Assembly (NCBI GenBank): GCA_003647385.1
Contig: QMMT01000122.1
Location: 1-6,568 of the forward strand
Direction of reading: 5' to 3'
Source of the DNA: Deltaproteobacteria bacterium
Lineage (GTDB): Bacteria > Desulfobacterota > Desulfobacteria > Desulfobacterales > Desulfobacteraceae
Length of the DNA stretch: 6,568 bases
Of this stretch, positions 1-6,494 are shown in pieces. Below the pieces are notes generated by a model, which saw only the letters and a list, made by a program, of their open reading frames with translations, was not told the origin of the DNA and did no database searches. The position numbers were made by a program, and so were the translations under genes. How positions within the stretch are numbered: the stretch's first letter is position 1; the number at the start of each line of letters is the position of its first letter.

Positions 1-1
1 T

Positions 2-973
2 ACCCAGACGGCCGGAAATTTTTTTGAAGAGGCTGAAGATTCAGGATTTGCTACGGATTCATGCGCTTATCATCGGGCCGTCATGGGAGCCGTGCTAAAG
101 AATGCCATGCCAAAACCTGATTTCATCATAGGAACCAGCAGTCCCTGCACAGCCGGTCTTGCTGTTATGGAAAATTTTGCAAACCAGTATAAAAAAGATT
201 TTTTTATTTTAAATGTGCCCCAGAATCATACAAAAGATACCATAAAATTTCTGGCAGCCCAGCTTGAAGAAATGACCCTCTTTGTGTCTGACCATACAAA
301 AAGGCCGTTATCAAAACAAAAGCTTGGCATTGCCCTGGAAAATTTCAACCGGTCAAGCAAGCTCTTAAAAGATATCTATGATCTGGCAAAAACAAATCCG
401 TCTCCTGTGGACAACAGACTTTTAAAAGATTTTGGTACGGTAATAACCCTTTTGATGGGCACTCAGCAGGGAATTGATATCTGCCAGGCATTTAAAGATG
501 AATTAAACCACAGGATAAAAACCGGTCTCCATCATGCTTCCAAAGAGAAGACACGGCTGATGTGGATACAGAACAGAATTCAGTATCCCTTTCCCATCAA
601 TGAGATGCTGGATGATCTGGGTGCAAAAATTGTGGTGGATGAGCTCAACAATGTCACCTGGGAGCCTATGGACCCGGACAATCCTTTTGAGAGTATTGCT
701 AAAAGGATGATTTCAATTCCCTTTAGCATGGACACACCTAAACGGATCAGAACGATACAGGATCTATCTTTGGAATACCAGATTGACGGGGCTATTAATC
801 CCTGTCACTGGGGTTGTCGCCAGGGAACAGGTGCCAGGGGTCTGATATCAAAAGGACTTAAAGACATTAATGTGCCTGTTTTAAACCTTGAAATCGATTG
901 TGTGGATTCAAGAAATCTTGCCAAAGGTCAGATAGAAACCAGAGTTGAAGCCTTTTTAGAAATGATGTCGTGA
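2..973 (+). CDS. 2-hydroxyacyl-CoA dehydratase family Fe-S protein (HgdB/BcrC/double-cubane type), 5'-truncated
   Basis: The reading frame is open from base 2 and its start lies outside the window, so 323 C-terminal residues are visible; full-length relatives have about 370-430. Seen: a DSCAYHR motif (visible Cys21), SSPCTAG (Cys49), DICQ (Cys161), NPCHWGCRQGTG (Cys268 and Cys272) and LEIDCVDSRN (Cys300). It ends with the family-typical tail in which 'vP.L.le.D' is followed by an R-x-x-AFLE segment. Known of the family: these cytoplasmic proteins carry oxygen-sensitive Fe-S clusters and receive low-potential electrons from an ATP-hydrolysing activase, for dehydration of 2-hydroxyacyl-CoA or reduction of other hard substrates. 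The activase is the next gene, 37 bp away, so the two are almost certainly cotranscribed. The tryptophan-containing CxxxC and the Cys count point to the single-subunit double-cubane (YjiM-like) branch rather than an HgdA/HgdB heterodimer; this is inference. Substrate unknown. An in-frame ATG at 83 is internal, because the conserved DSCAYHR precedes it. Confidence 0.9.
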   Translation, partial: TQTAGNFFEEAEDSGFATDSCAYHRAVMGAVLKNAMPKPDFIIGTSSPCTAGLAVMENFANQYKKDFFILNVPQNHTKDTIKFLAAQLEEMTLFVSDHTKRPLSKQKLGIALENFNRSSKLLKDIYDLAKTNPSPVDNRLLKDFGTVITLLMGTQQGIDICQAFKDELNHRIKTGLHHASKEKTRLMWIQNRIQYPFPINEMLDDLGAKIVVDELNNVTWEPMDPDNPFESIAKRMISIPFSMDTPKRIRTIQDLSLEYQIDGAINPCHWGCRQGTGARGLISKGLKDINVPVLNLEIDCVDSRNLAKGQIETRVEAFLEMMS

Positions 974-1010
974 AAATTTACTTTTAACTGTTGATTGAGG
1001 AGAAAATCTA

Positions 1011-1799
1011 ATGATTTTCCTTGGTATTGATATCGGAAGTCTGTCCTGTGATGCCGTGCTGATTGATGAAAAAAAATATATATTATCCTCATCGGTAATC
1101 CCCACCGGGGTAAGAAACATTGAATCCATTGCACAGGTAAAAAAGAATGTCCTTGATGCATCCGGAATTCTGGAGACAGATATCAAATCCATTATTTCTA
1201 CTGGTTATGGCAGGACCCGGGTCAAAGAAAGAGACGGTGCCGTCACTGAGATCACCTGTCATGCAAAAGGGATAAAACATATGATTCCTGAGACACAAAT
1301 TCTCATTGATATCGGTGGGCAGGACAGCAAAGCCATGTGCCTTAATCCGGACGGAAATGTAGTGGATTTTGCCATGAATGATAAATGTGCCGCCGGAACC
1401 GGTAGATTCCTAGAAGCCATGGCAAGAGCTCTGGAAGTAGATATCAACCAATTGGGAGACCTGGACAAAGGCGCCACAAGCGACCTTGTCTTAAGTTCCA
1501 TGTGTACGGTATTTGCTGAAAGTGAAGTTGTATCACTGATTGCCAGCGGTACTGCGCAAAAAGAAATTGCAAAGGGTCTTAACAGGGCTATTGCGGCAAG
1601 AACCCATTCCCTTGTTAAAAGAGTAGCCAGAGACACTAGTAACCTTGTTGTCTCCATGTCCGGTGGTGTGGCAAGGAACAGAGGTGTGGTAAAAGCCATT
1701 GCCAAAAGCATGGGCCTTAAAAAAGTAAACACCCCTGAAACACCGGATATCGTCGGAGCCCTGGGTGCAGCTATCATTGCATTTGAAAAATCTTTATGA
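1011..1799 (+). CDS. 2-hydroxyacyl-CoA dehydratase activase (HgdC/BcrA/BadF-type ATPase)
   Basis: This is a complete 262-residue protein, the usual length for HgdC-type activators. Seen: the ASKHA nucleotide-binding signature near the N-terminus (GIDIGSLSCDAVLI, residues 5-18), STGYGR (63-68), the second phosphate loop IDIGGQDSKAM (99-109), and the adenosine-loop region SMSGGVARNRG (215-225). Cluster cysteines are Cys126 in NDKCAAGTGRF and Cys165 in SSMCTVFAESE. Known of the family: a homodimer holds one [4Fe-4S] cluster between subunits through these two cysteines, and ATP hydrolysis drives one-electron transfer to the partner dehydratase or double-cubane protein. The partner is the gene immediately upstream. 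The start is supported by a strong GAGGAG ribosome binding site at 997-1002, 8 nt before the ATG. I leave the symbol blank because hgdC, yjiL and double-cubane reductase names depend on the partner's identity. Confidence 0.95.
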   Translation: MIFLGIDIGSLSCDAVLIDEKKYILSSSVIPTGVRNIESIAQVKKNVLDASGILETDIKSIISTGYGRTRVKERDGAVTEITCHAKGIKHMIPETQILIDIGGQDSKAMCLNPDGNVVDFAMNDKCAAGTGRFLEAMARALEVDINQLGDLDKGATSDLVLSSMCTVFAESEVVSLIASGTAQKEIAKGLNRAIAARTHSLVKRVARDTSNLVVSMSGGVARNRGVVKAIAKSMGLKKVNTPETPDIVGALGAAIIAFEKSL

Positions 1800-1806
1800 G
1801 CGTCAT

Positions 1807-1835
1807 TTGCAAGATTGCTGAAACGTGATTATAGT
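1807..1835 (+). promoter_or_regulatory. candidate sigma-70 promoter for the cupin gene
   Basis: TTGCAA at 1807-1812 (4/6 match to TTGACA) and TATAGT at 1830-1835 (5/6 match to TATAAT) are separated by exactly 17 nt, in the 82-bp gap after the activase. If used, the cupin could be transcribed independently of the dehydratase-activase pair. Chance matches are easy in AT-rich DNA, so this is only a candidate. Confidence 0.35.
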
Positions 1836-1871
1836 CAATGAAACAAATATTGAAAATTCAATTTTTTTAAT

Positions 1872-1875
1872 GGAG
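1872..1875 (+). promoter_or_regulatory. ribosome binding site deciding the cupin start
   Basis: GGAG lies 6 nt before the ATG at 1882. It selects that codon over in-frame ATGs at 1825 and 1870, neither of which has a comparable site. The longer version would add a hydrophobic 19-residue extension with no family support. Confidence 0.7.
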
Positions 1876-1881
1876 AGCATC

Positions 1882-2250
1882 ATGACAGATAAAGCGGCCC
1901 AGTTAATTAAAAATATTCCTTTTTCTACACCTGTGGATATTGTTAATCTTGTTGATTATGAAGAAGGAAGAGTTGTCAGCAGGACACTTTCGAGTAAATC
2001 CCACGTCAATATTACCCTGTTTGCTTTTGATAAGGACGAAGAGATCAGTGCACATACATCACCTGGTGATGCAATGGTTCAGGTCTTAGACGGTGAAGCA
2101 CTTATTAATATTGACGGCACAAAAATCAATGCAGTAAAAGGACAGGTAGTGGTTATGCCGGCTAATGTACCCCATTCCGTGACAGCCTGTTCTCAGTTCA
2201 AAATGCTTTTAACTGTGGTGAAACAGGCTGTTGGCATCAGTGGCCTGTAG
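1882..2250 (+). CDS. small single-domain cupin protein
   Basis: From the ATG with the good ribosome binding site, the product is 122 residues, a typical one-domain cupin of the cupin_2 type common in anaerobes. Seen: a beta-rich barrel with the motif-1 region HTSPGDAMVQVLDGEA (residues 58-73) and the motif-2 region GQVVVMPANVPHSVTA (87-102). Of the classical metal ligands (two His and a Glu in motif 1, one His in motif 2), only His58 and His98 are clear; the second motif-1 His is Ser60 and the Glu position is not acidic. The metal site is therefore reduced, or uses other residues such as Asp63 or Gln67. No signal peptide or membrane segment is seen, so it is cytoplasmic. It lies on the same strand as the dehydratase-activase pair but 82 bp away, with a possible own promoter. 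The specific function is unknown; small-molecule binding or a protective role is a guess. Confidence 0.85.
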   Translation: MTDKAAQLIKNIPFSTPVDIVNLVDYEEGRVVSRTLSSKSHVNITLFAFDKDEEISAHTSPGDAMVQVLDGEALINIDGTKINAVKGQVVVMPANVPHSVTACSQFKMLLTVVKQAVGISGL

Positions 2251-2268
2251 TTAAAGACTTACTTTTTT
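2223..2268 (+). terminator. possible terminator hairpin at the convergent junction
   Basis: ACAGGC (2223-2228) and GCCTGT (2243-2248) form a perfect 6-bp stem that can continue across a small internal loop with TTG/CAG. It overlaps the cupin stop codon. A T6 run follows at 2263-2268, which is farther from the stem (14 nt) than in a classical intrinsic terminator. The hairpin could also serve the oppositely oriented response regulator, which ends 8 bp beyond the cupin. Evidence is weak. Confidence 0.3.
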
Positions 2269-3641
2269 ATTATCTTTTTCCACCGGTATCTAAAAGTATG
2301 GTGGTTCATATTTAACAATCTTGCCGCTTTGCTTTCATTGCCTTTTGACAATGCAAAAGCTTGCTCCATGAATTGCTTTTCAGTACTTTTAAGCAATTTT
2401 GCAAGATCAATTCCACCCGGCCCAAGATCTTTATGCTGTGCGATGTTCAATTTGCTTTTATCATTAAATAAATTTAAGGAATCCTCAAATTCATCCAATT
2501 CAAGCCGCTTTGTTTTTGAAATGAGCACAGCCCGTTCGATCATATTTTTTAACTCCCTGGCATTGCCTGTAAATTCATGGGCCAAAAGATATTCTTCTGC
2601 GCCTTTGGAGAATCCTGTTAAGGTTTTTGAAAATTTTTGATTGAATTCAAGCAGAAAATGCTTGGCAAGGGGAATGATATCCTCTTTTCTCTCTTTTAAA
2701 GACGGGATTTCAGCCTTGACCACACAGAGCCTGAAATATAAATCTTTTCTGAATTTTTCTTTTTTAACAAGCGCTTCAATCTTTTTATTGGTTGCAGAAA
2801 CAACCCGGGTGCGAACATGATATTTTTTTGTTCCGCCGACCTTATAAAATTCTCCGCTCTCTAAAAAACGCAAAAGCTTTGCCTGACCGGCCAGACTCAA
2901 ATCTGCCACCTCATCAAAAAAAAGAGTGCCGGCATCTGCCTCTTCGATAAACCCTTTCTTTCCCTGTTTACTTGCACCGGAAAAGGCACCGGATTCATGC
3001 CCGAGCAGCTCTGATTCGAGTTGTTCTGCCGGGAATGCTGATCTATTGACAGGAATGAATGGACCCTGAGAAACAGGACTTCTGGCATGAATAGCCCTTG
3101 CAATAATCTCTTTTCCCGTCCCGGTCTCCCCTAAAATCATGATCGGCGTATCCGGACTTTTTGCGACCATATTAATAAAATCCATTACATTTTCAATGTT
3201 CTTGCTTTCACCGACAAAACAGGGTTGGTTATCTTTAAGATATTTTTCCTGTAGCACCTTAACCTCTTTGGTAAGTGCAATGGATGAAATCGCCTTTTTA
3301 ATAGTCAGTTCCAGAATATCAGGATTAATTGGTTTTAAAATAAAATCAAATGCCCCGATTTTCATAGATTGGATCACCATATTAATATCTTCATAGGCAG
3401 TGATCATAATAACAGGGATATCATTATATCGCTCTTTTATGATTCCAAGAGCTTCTATACCACTCATCACAGGAAGGCCGATATCCATTAAAACAAGATC
3501 CGGTGTCTTTTTTTTCATAGATCCTATAAATAATTCTGCATTTTCAAAAAGGCTGATATTGTATTTGTCTGAAAGTGTTATATCAAGAGCATCTCTGATG
3601 ATCTCTTCATCGTCAACAATGGCAATGGAATATTTTATCAT
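2259..3641 (-). CDS. sigma-54-dependent response regulator, NtrC family
   Basis: This is a complete 460-residue protein with three domains. The receiver (about 1-120) has the acidic pair Asp10/Asp11, phospho-acceptor Asp53 in LVLMDIGLP, Thr81 and Lys103. The AAA+ sigma-54 interaction domain (about 140-375) has Walker A GETGTGKE (171-178), Walker B GTLFFDEV with Asp243/Glu244, sensor I VVSATN (280-285), the FRKDLYFRL arginine segment (297-305) and a GNARELKN sensor II. The C-terminal Fis-type helix-turn-helix (about 430-456) reads SKAARLLNMNHHTFRYR. Role: when phosphorylated, such proteins oligomerise on enhancer DNA and use ATP to open sigma-54 promoters. The partner kinase ends 19 bp upstream on the same strand. 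Odd points are GAFSGA at 218-223 instead of GAFTGA, and GNAREL instead of GNVREL. The receiver begins directly at this ATG, which supports the start although the ribosome binding site is weak. Targets are unknown. Confidence 0.95.
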   Translation of the reverse strand: MIKYSIAIVDDEEIIRDALDITLSDKYNISLFENAELFIGSMKKKTPDLVLMDIGLPVMSGIEALGIIKERYNDIPVIMITAYEDINMVIQSMKIGAFDFILKPINPDILELTIKKAISSIALTKEVKVLQEKYLKDNQPCFVGESKNIENVMDFINMVAKSPDTPIMILGETGTGKEIIARAIHARSPVSQGPFIPVNRSAFPAEQLESELLGHESGAFSGASKQGKKGFIEEADAGTLFFDEVADLSLAGQAKLLRFLESGEFYKVGGTKKYHVRTRVVSATNKKIEALVKKEKFRKDLYFRLCVVKAEIPSLKERKEDIIPLAKHFLLEFNQKFSKTLTGFSKGAEEYLLAHEFTGNARELKNMIERAVLISKTKRLELDEFEDSLNLFNDKSKLNIAQHKDLGPGGIDLAKLLKSTEKQFMEQAFALSKGNESKAARLLNMNHHTFRYRWKKIIKK

Positions 3642-3660
3642 AGTAAATCGCTCATCTGTC

Positions 3661-5286
3661 TTAATTTTCTAAGGGCAGCTCAATAATGAACTTGGCTCCT
3701 CCGTTTTCTATTGTAAGAACCTTTAACGATCCTCCATGATCTAAAATAATACGATGGCAAATACTTAATCCAATACCGGAGCTATTGGATTTGGTTGTAT
3801 AAAAGGGATCAAATATTTTTGATTGCCTCGACAAGGGAATACCAGGGCCTGTATCCCTGACACTGATGACAATATAATTATCTTTTTTTTTCGTTTCCAG
3901 AACAATCTTTTTTTCACCGGCAAATCCCCTCATGGCTTCGGCGGCATTGGTTATTAAGTTTAATATGACCTGCTCTATCAAATGAGGTTCTGAAAAACAT
4001 TTTGGAATATTCGGGTCAAAATATTTTTCAAACCCAATTCCATTTTTCCTTAATGTCACGGATGTCAATTTTGTAACTTCGTCAATATAGTCATTCAAAT
4101 CGGCCACAACAAATTGAGGCTGGCACGGTTTTGAAAAATCCATTACCCGTTTAATAATCGATTCAATCTTATTGGATGCAAGCTCGATTTTATCAATGAT
4201 CGAAACAACTTTAGTGATATCCCCCATTTGGTTATATATCTTTTTTAATGCCTTTAAATAGATATATATTCCAGATAACGGGTTCCTTATTTCATGGGCA
4301 ATCCCAGCTGTTACCCTCCCAAGGGAGGTCATTTTATCCTGTATTCTTAAAAGGTTTTCCACTTCTTTTGAATCCGTGATATCCATAATATTAGTTATTA
4401 TGGATTCAACTCCCAGATAATCTATCTTTGTTGCATTGAGAAGTGCCCACCGGATTTCCGGATCTGCTTTACTTTTTATAGCAGGACAGTATCTGAAATC
4501 TGTTTCAATATGCTTGATTTTATCAGACAGCAATTGCGTATATAATTGCTTTATTCGAACTCGATCTTCTGAATATACATTTAAAAATTGCGGAGGATCT
4601 AACACCTCACTCACCAGACAATGTATTTTGCTGGCCCCTGGATTTTTATATACAACCTTATTATTCTGTATAATGGAAATACAATTTAAAGAATTCTCTA
4701 TCAGAGTTTTAAAACGAATCTGGCTTTGCTTAAGATCTTCTTCAGTCAGTTTTCTTTTCTTTTCCTGATCAAGTCGATATAAGCTAAAGGCAATATCATC
4801 TGAAATTTCCTTGAAAATATTCTTTTCAATATCATCTGACGCAAGCCCTTTCGGGACAGATACAACCAGAAATCCGTAATTTTTCTCTTTGTGTTCGAGT
4901 CGAACCGCCAAAGCGTCTCTGTTAGAATAATTCTGTGACAGGATACATTCACTGCATTCCTTTACAGGATCGCTGGCTGAAAAAACCGTTTCTGAAAAAA
5001 GCGTATGCTCAATGCAACGGGTGAATTTTTGATTTATTATTTTTTTTTTAATGCTTTTAAACAGGGATTCAAAACCGGAACCTGCAACGGACTCAATGCA
5101 GTTCTCATACCCGAACAACCCGATCCAGGCATTATAATATCCTCTTTTCTCAACCAGGATATTACAAACACCTTGAATTAATTTTTCTCGGTCATTTTCA
5201 CTGATCAGCAATCGCCCTACGTCCCTGATGGTCCGAAGAACAAGATTGAGGCGTTCAATTTTTTTAATTTTTAAGCCTTTCTCCAC
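3661..5286 (-). CDS. soluble GAF-PAS sensor histidine kinase (NtrB-like)
   Basis: This is a 541-residue kinase without predicted membrane segments, so it probably senses a cytoplasmic signal. Order of domains: a GAF-like domain (about 20-170) with Cys41, Cys63, Cys91 and a CSEC pair at Cys111/Cys114; a PAS domain (about 190-305) ending in the usual ITNIMDITDSKE linker; a HisKA dimerisation helix with phospho-acceptor His331 in GIAHEIRNPLSG; and a HATPase_c domain with N-box LNLITNAAEAM (442-452), G1 DTGPGIP (478-484), F-box FDPFYTTK (492-499) and G2 SSGIGLSI (502-509). All catalytic motifs look intact. The response regulator follows after 19 bp and is its expected phosphorylation partner. Translation starts at GTG, supported by an upstream TAAGGA. 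The ligand is unknown. The cysteine cluster might bind metal or respond to redox state, which would suit an anaerobe, but that is inference. Confidence 0.94.
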   Translation of the reverse strand: MEKGLKIKKIERLNLVLRTIRDVGRLLISENDREKLIQGVCNILVEKRGYYNAWIGLFGYENCIESVAGSGFESLFKSIKKKIINQKFTRCIEHTLFSETVFSASDPVKECSECILSQNYSNRDALAVRLEHKEKNYGFLVVSVPKGLASDDIEKNIFKEISDDIAFSLYRLDQEKKRKLTEEDLKQSQIRFKTLIENSLNCISIIQNNKVVYKNPGASKIHCLVSEVLDPPQFLNVYSEDRVRIKQLYTQLLSDKIKHIETDFRYCPAIKSKADPEIRWALLNATKIDYLGVESIITNIMDITDSKEVENLLRIQDKMTSLGRVTAGIAHEIRNPLSGIYIYLKALKKIYNQMGDITKVVSIIDKIELASNKIESIIKRVMDFSKPCQPQFVVADLNDYIDEVTKLTSVTLRKNGIGFEKYFDPNIPKCFSEPHLIEQVILNLITNAAEAMRGFAGEKKIVLETKKKDNYIVISVRDTGPGIPLSRQSKIFDPFYTTKSNSSGIGLSICHRIILDHGGSLKVLTIENGGAKFIIELPLEN

Positions 5287-5292
5287 GAGAAA

Positions 5293-5298
5293 TCCTTA
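5293..5298 (-). promoter_or_regulatory. ribosome binding site supporting a GTG start of the kinase
   Basis: Read on the minus strand, TAAGGA is followed by 6 nt (TTTCTC) and then GTG GAG AAA. The good spacing supports GTG at 5286 as the true start. The next in-frame ATG lies deep inside the protein and would remove conserved domain sequence. Confidence 0.7.
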
Positions 5299-5337
5299 CG
5301 GGTTAAAAAAAATAAAATATTCCTCAATTGATTAATT

Positions 5338-5365
5338 GTTTTTTGACTCAATGACAAGAAAAAAC
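5338..5365. repeat. AT-rich inverted repeat upstream of the kinase
   Basis: GTTTTTT (5338-5344) and AAAAAAC (5359-5365) are perfect 7-nt inverted arms around a 14-nt centre (GACTCAATGACAAG). It lies 52-79 bp upstream of the kinase GTG, in the 137-bp gap after the small membrane protein gene. It loosely resembles the two operator-like repeats flanking the repressor gene (T6/A6 arms and a TCA/TG-containing centre) but is three bases longer and poorly conserved. It could be a regulatory site or chance. I found no convincing -35/-10 pair for the kinase in this gap. Confidence 0.25.
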
Positions 5366-5423
5366 GAAAATATTTCTCAGATATGATAACCCAAAGCCAT
5401 CAACACAGGGATCAGTGTTTAAA

Positions 5424-5711
5424 TTAAGTGTTAAAGCAATTTTTTCTTAACTCTCCAGAGCATATCGAATATTGACGCTTTGGTTTCTTTTGATAAAATT
5501 TGGGATACATCATGATACCGGCATTTAAATGCGATGGATTCAGCAGTCTTCCTAATAAAAAACTTGCACCGAAAAATAAAAGCAGTCCAACACCATTGAA
5601 CCAAGGCATATATAAACTGTCACTGCCGGCAATAAGCAGCCCTGCAACCCAGGCAGTTCCTAAAATCCCAATACTACATTTTTCAACTATTGTTTTTTGA
5701 ATTTGTTGCAT
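5424..5711 (-). CDS. unrecognised small membrane protein, two predicted transmembrane segments
   Basis: The product has 95 residues and I do not recognise the family. The gene is supported by an excellent AAGGAG ribosome binding site (5719-5724), 7 nt before the ATG, and by clear protein character. Seen: a short N-terminus with Lys6 and Lys11, a hydrophobic segment at about 13-29 (SIGILGTAWVAGLLIAG), a short turn containing GSDSLYMPW (29-37), a second hydrophobic segment at about 38-57, then a basic, polar C-terminal tail (Lys71, Lys75, Lys76, Lys78, Arg79). The positive-inside rule predicts a hairpin with both ends in the cytoplasm. It follows the CI/LexA-like repressor gene by 70 bp on the same strand. 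Its leader holds an inverted repeat nearly identical to one upstream of that repressor, so it is probably repressor-controlled. A stress-induced membrane effector, toxin-like peptide or holin-like protein are possibilities only; no function can be assigned. Confidence 0.75.
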   Translation of the reverse strand: MQQIQKTIVEKCSIGILGTAWVAGLLIAGSDSLYMPWFNGVGLLLFFGASFLLGRLLNPSHLNAGIMMYPKFYQKKPKRQYSICSGELRKNCFNT

Positions 5712-5732
5712 TTAAATACTCCTTATTTCTAA

Positions 5733-5755
5733 TTTTTCATCATTTGTTGAAAAAA
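5733..5755. promoter_or_regulatory. operator-like inverted repeat upstream of the small membrane protein gene
   Basis: On the + strand TTTTTCA (5733-5739) and TGAAAAA (5748-5754) are perfect 7-nt inverted arms around TCATTTGT. The site lies 22-44 bp upstream of the membrane protein's ATG, between it and the repressor's stop codon. It shares TTTTTCATCAT, then TGT, then GAAAAAA with the repeat at 6476-6498 read on the opposite strand, differing by one substitution and a one-base indel. The likely ligand is the product of the adjacent repressor gene (inference). Confidence 0.55.
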
Positions 5756-5770
5756 CTAAACACGATGCAC

Positions 5771-5800
5771 AAAAAAAACTACTACCTGTATTCCCGGCAG
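5771..5800 (-). terminator. possible weak intrinsic terminator after the repressor gene
   Basis: On the minus strand CTGCC (5800-5796) can pair with GGTAG (5786-5782), including one G-U pair, around a 9-nt loop. Three bases later there is a run of eight T (5778-5771). The stem is short and overlaps the stop codon, so termination is probably partial if it occurs at all. Partial readthrough would couple the repressor to the membrane protein gene. Confidence 0.3.
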
Positions 5801-6435
5801 CTCCAGATAACCTTACCAATAATTCGCAACCCATCCGCTTCTTCGCTTTCCAGATAGATAGATTCATAATCCTTGTTATCACTGCAAAGAACTAATTTAT
5901 TGGGATGTTTTTCCAATCTCTTTATTAAAATCGTATCTTCTACACCTACTGCATATATTGCCCCGGCAAGAATATTTTTTTGTGATTGATCAATTAAAAC
6001 AGTATCACCCTCTTTTATCATGGGCTCCATACTCTGGCCGAACACTTCCATGGCAACCATATGGTTGACAGATCCCTTACCTGCCAGCCACCTTGTTTGA
6101 AACGAAAGGTAATCTGTTACAGTTTCTTCACACTCAAAAGATCCAGTTCCTGCAGACAGCCTTGCGGCCACTTTCGGGATATATTTAAATTCCACGTCAC
6201 TGTCTGATTCTGTATGAATAAAGACGTTTCCGATACCGGTCTCGATCCATTGGGGATTGAATCCAAATTTTCTATAAAGCTTAACAATCCATTTATCCGG
6301 AATTTTATTATTATGTCTTGCGTGAGTGATTCCCGACCGGTTAATTTCCAGCTCATTTGCAAGCTCTGACTGGGAACTGATACCTGTAGCATCAAGAATT
6401 CTTTTCAGTAAAGCATCTATTTTATTCACAGCCAT
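5782..6435 (-). CDS. CI/LexA-like repressor, S24 peptidase family
   Basis: This is a complete 217-residue repressor. The N-terminal domain (about 5-72) is a CI-type helix-turn-helix, with SQSELANELEINRSGITHARHNN (about 21-43) as recognition region and the family-typical IPDKWIVKLYRKFGFNPQWIETG. A linker follows, then an S24/LexA-like domain (about 84-217). Seen in it: a likely self-cleavage dipeptide Ala95-Gly96 in RLSAGTGSF, nucleophile Ser135 in FGQSMEPMIKEGD, and general-base Lys172 in DTILIKRLE. Known of the family: RecA filaments stimulate self-cleavage, which destroys repression. The ATG at 6435 is preceded by AAAGGA with a rather short 4-nt gap. An inverted repeat upstream (6476-6498) recurs before the downstream membrane protein gene, suggesting autoregulation and control of that gene. 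No phage structural or integrase gene is visible, so it may be a domesticated prophage repressor, the edge of an element continuing to the right, or a host regulator. Confidence 0.93.
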   Translation of the reverse strand: MAVNKIDALLKRILDATGISSQSELANELEINRSGITHARHNNKIPDKWIVKLYRKFGFNPQWIETGIGNVFIHTESDSDVEFKYIPKVAARLSAGTGSFECEETVTDYLSFQTRWLAGKGSVNHMVAMEVFGQSMEPMIKEGDTVLIDQSQKNILAGAIYAVGVEDTILIKRLEKHPNKLVLCSDNKDYESIYLESEEADGLRIIGKVIWSCREYR

Positions 6436-6465
6436 CTGATCCTTTCTGTCATCCAGATTATTTTG

Positions 6466-6494
6466 ATTATTTTCTTTTTTTCACACATGATGAA
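6466..6494 (-). promoter_or_regulatory. weak candidate promoter of the repressor gene
   Basis: On the minus strand AATAAT (6471-6466) matches the -10 consensus at 5/6 positions. A poor -35, TTCATC (6494-6489), lies 17 nt upstream. The -35 and most of the spacer would be covered by the inverted repeat at 6476-6498, which fits autorepression. The weak -35 and the AT-rich background keep confidence low. Confidence 0.25.

Noticed and set aside
1259..1777. A 172-codon open frame antisense to the activase gene.
   Set aside because: The activase on the + strand has every family motif. The antisense product shows no recognisable domain and has no ribosome binding site, so it is a shadow of the real gene.
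1796..1828. A ten-codon frame starting in the ATGA that overlaps the activase stop codon.
   Set aside because: It encodes only about ten residues without recognisable character; more likely chance than a coupled peptide gene.
3638..3655. A five-codon frame on the minus strand (ATG AGC GAT TTA CTA TGA) whose stop overlaps the response regulator's ATG as ATGA.
   Set aside because: It could couple translation, but it has no ribosome binding site of its own and is short enough to be chance.
5325..5338. CAATT-N4-AATTG followed by T6 on the + strand, considered as a terminator or operator.
   Set aside because: The stem is all A/T apart from one pair and no + strand gene ends here; such repeats are expected by chance in this AT-rich gap.
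5329..5357. TTGTCA with a 17-nt spacer before TAATCA on the minus strand, considered as the kinase promoter.
   Set aside because: The -35 is good but the -10 matches the consensus at only two positions.
5402..5419. A hairpin AACAC-N8-GTGTT just after the small membrane protein gene, considered as its terminator.
   Set aside because: The stem is only 5 bp with low GC content and an 8-nt loop, and no T run follows it on the minus strand.
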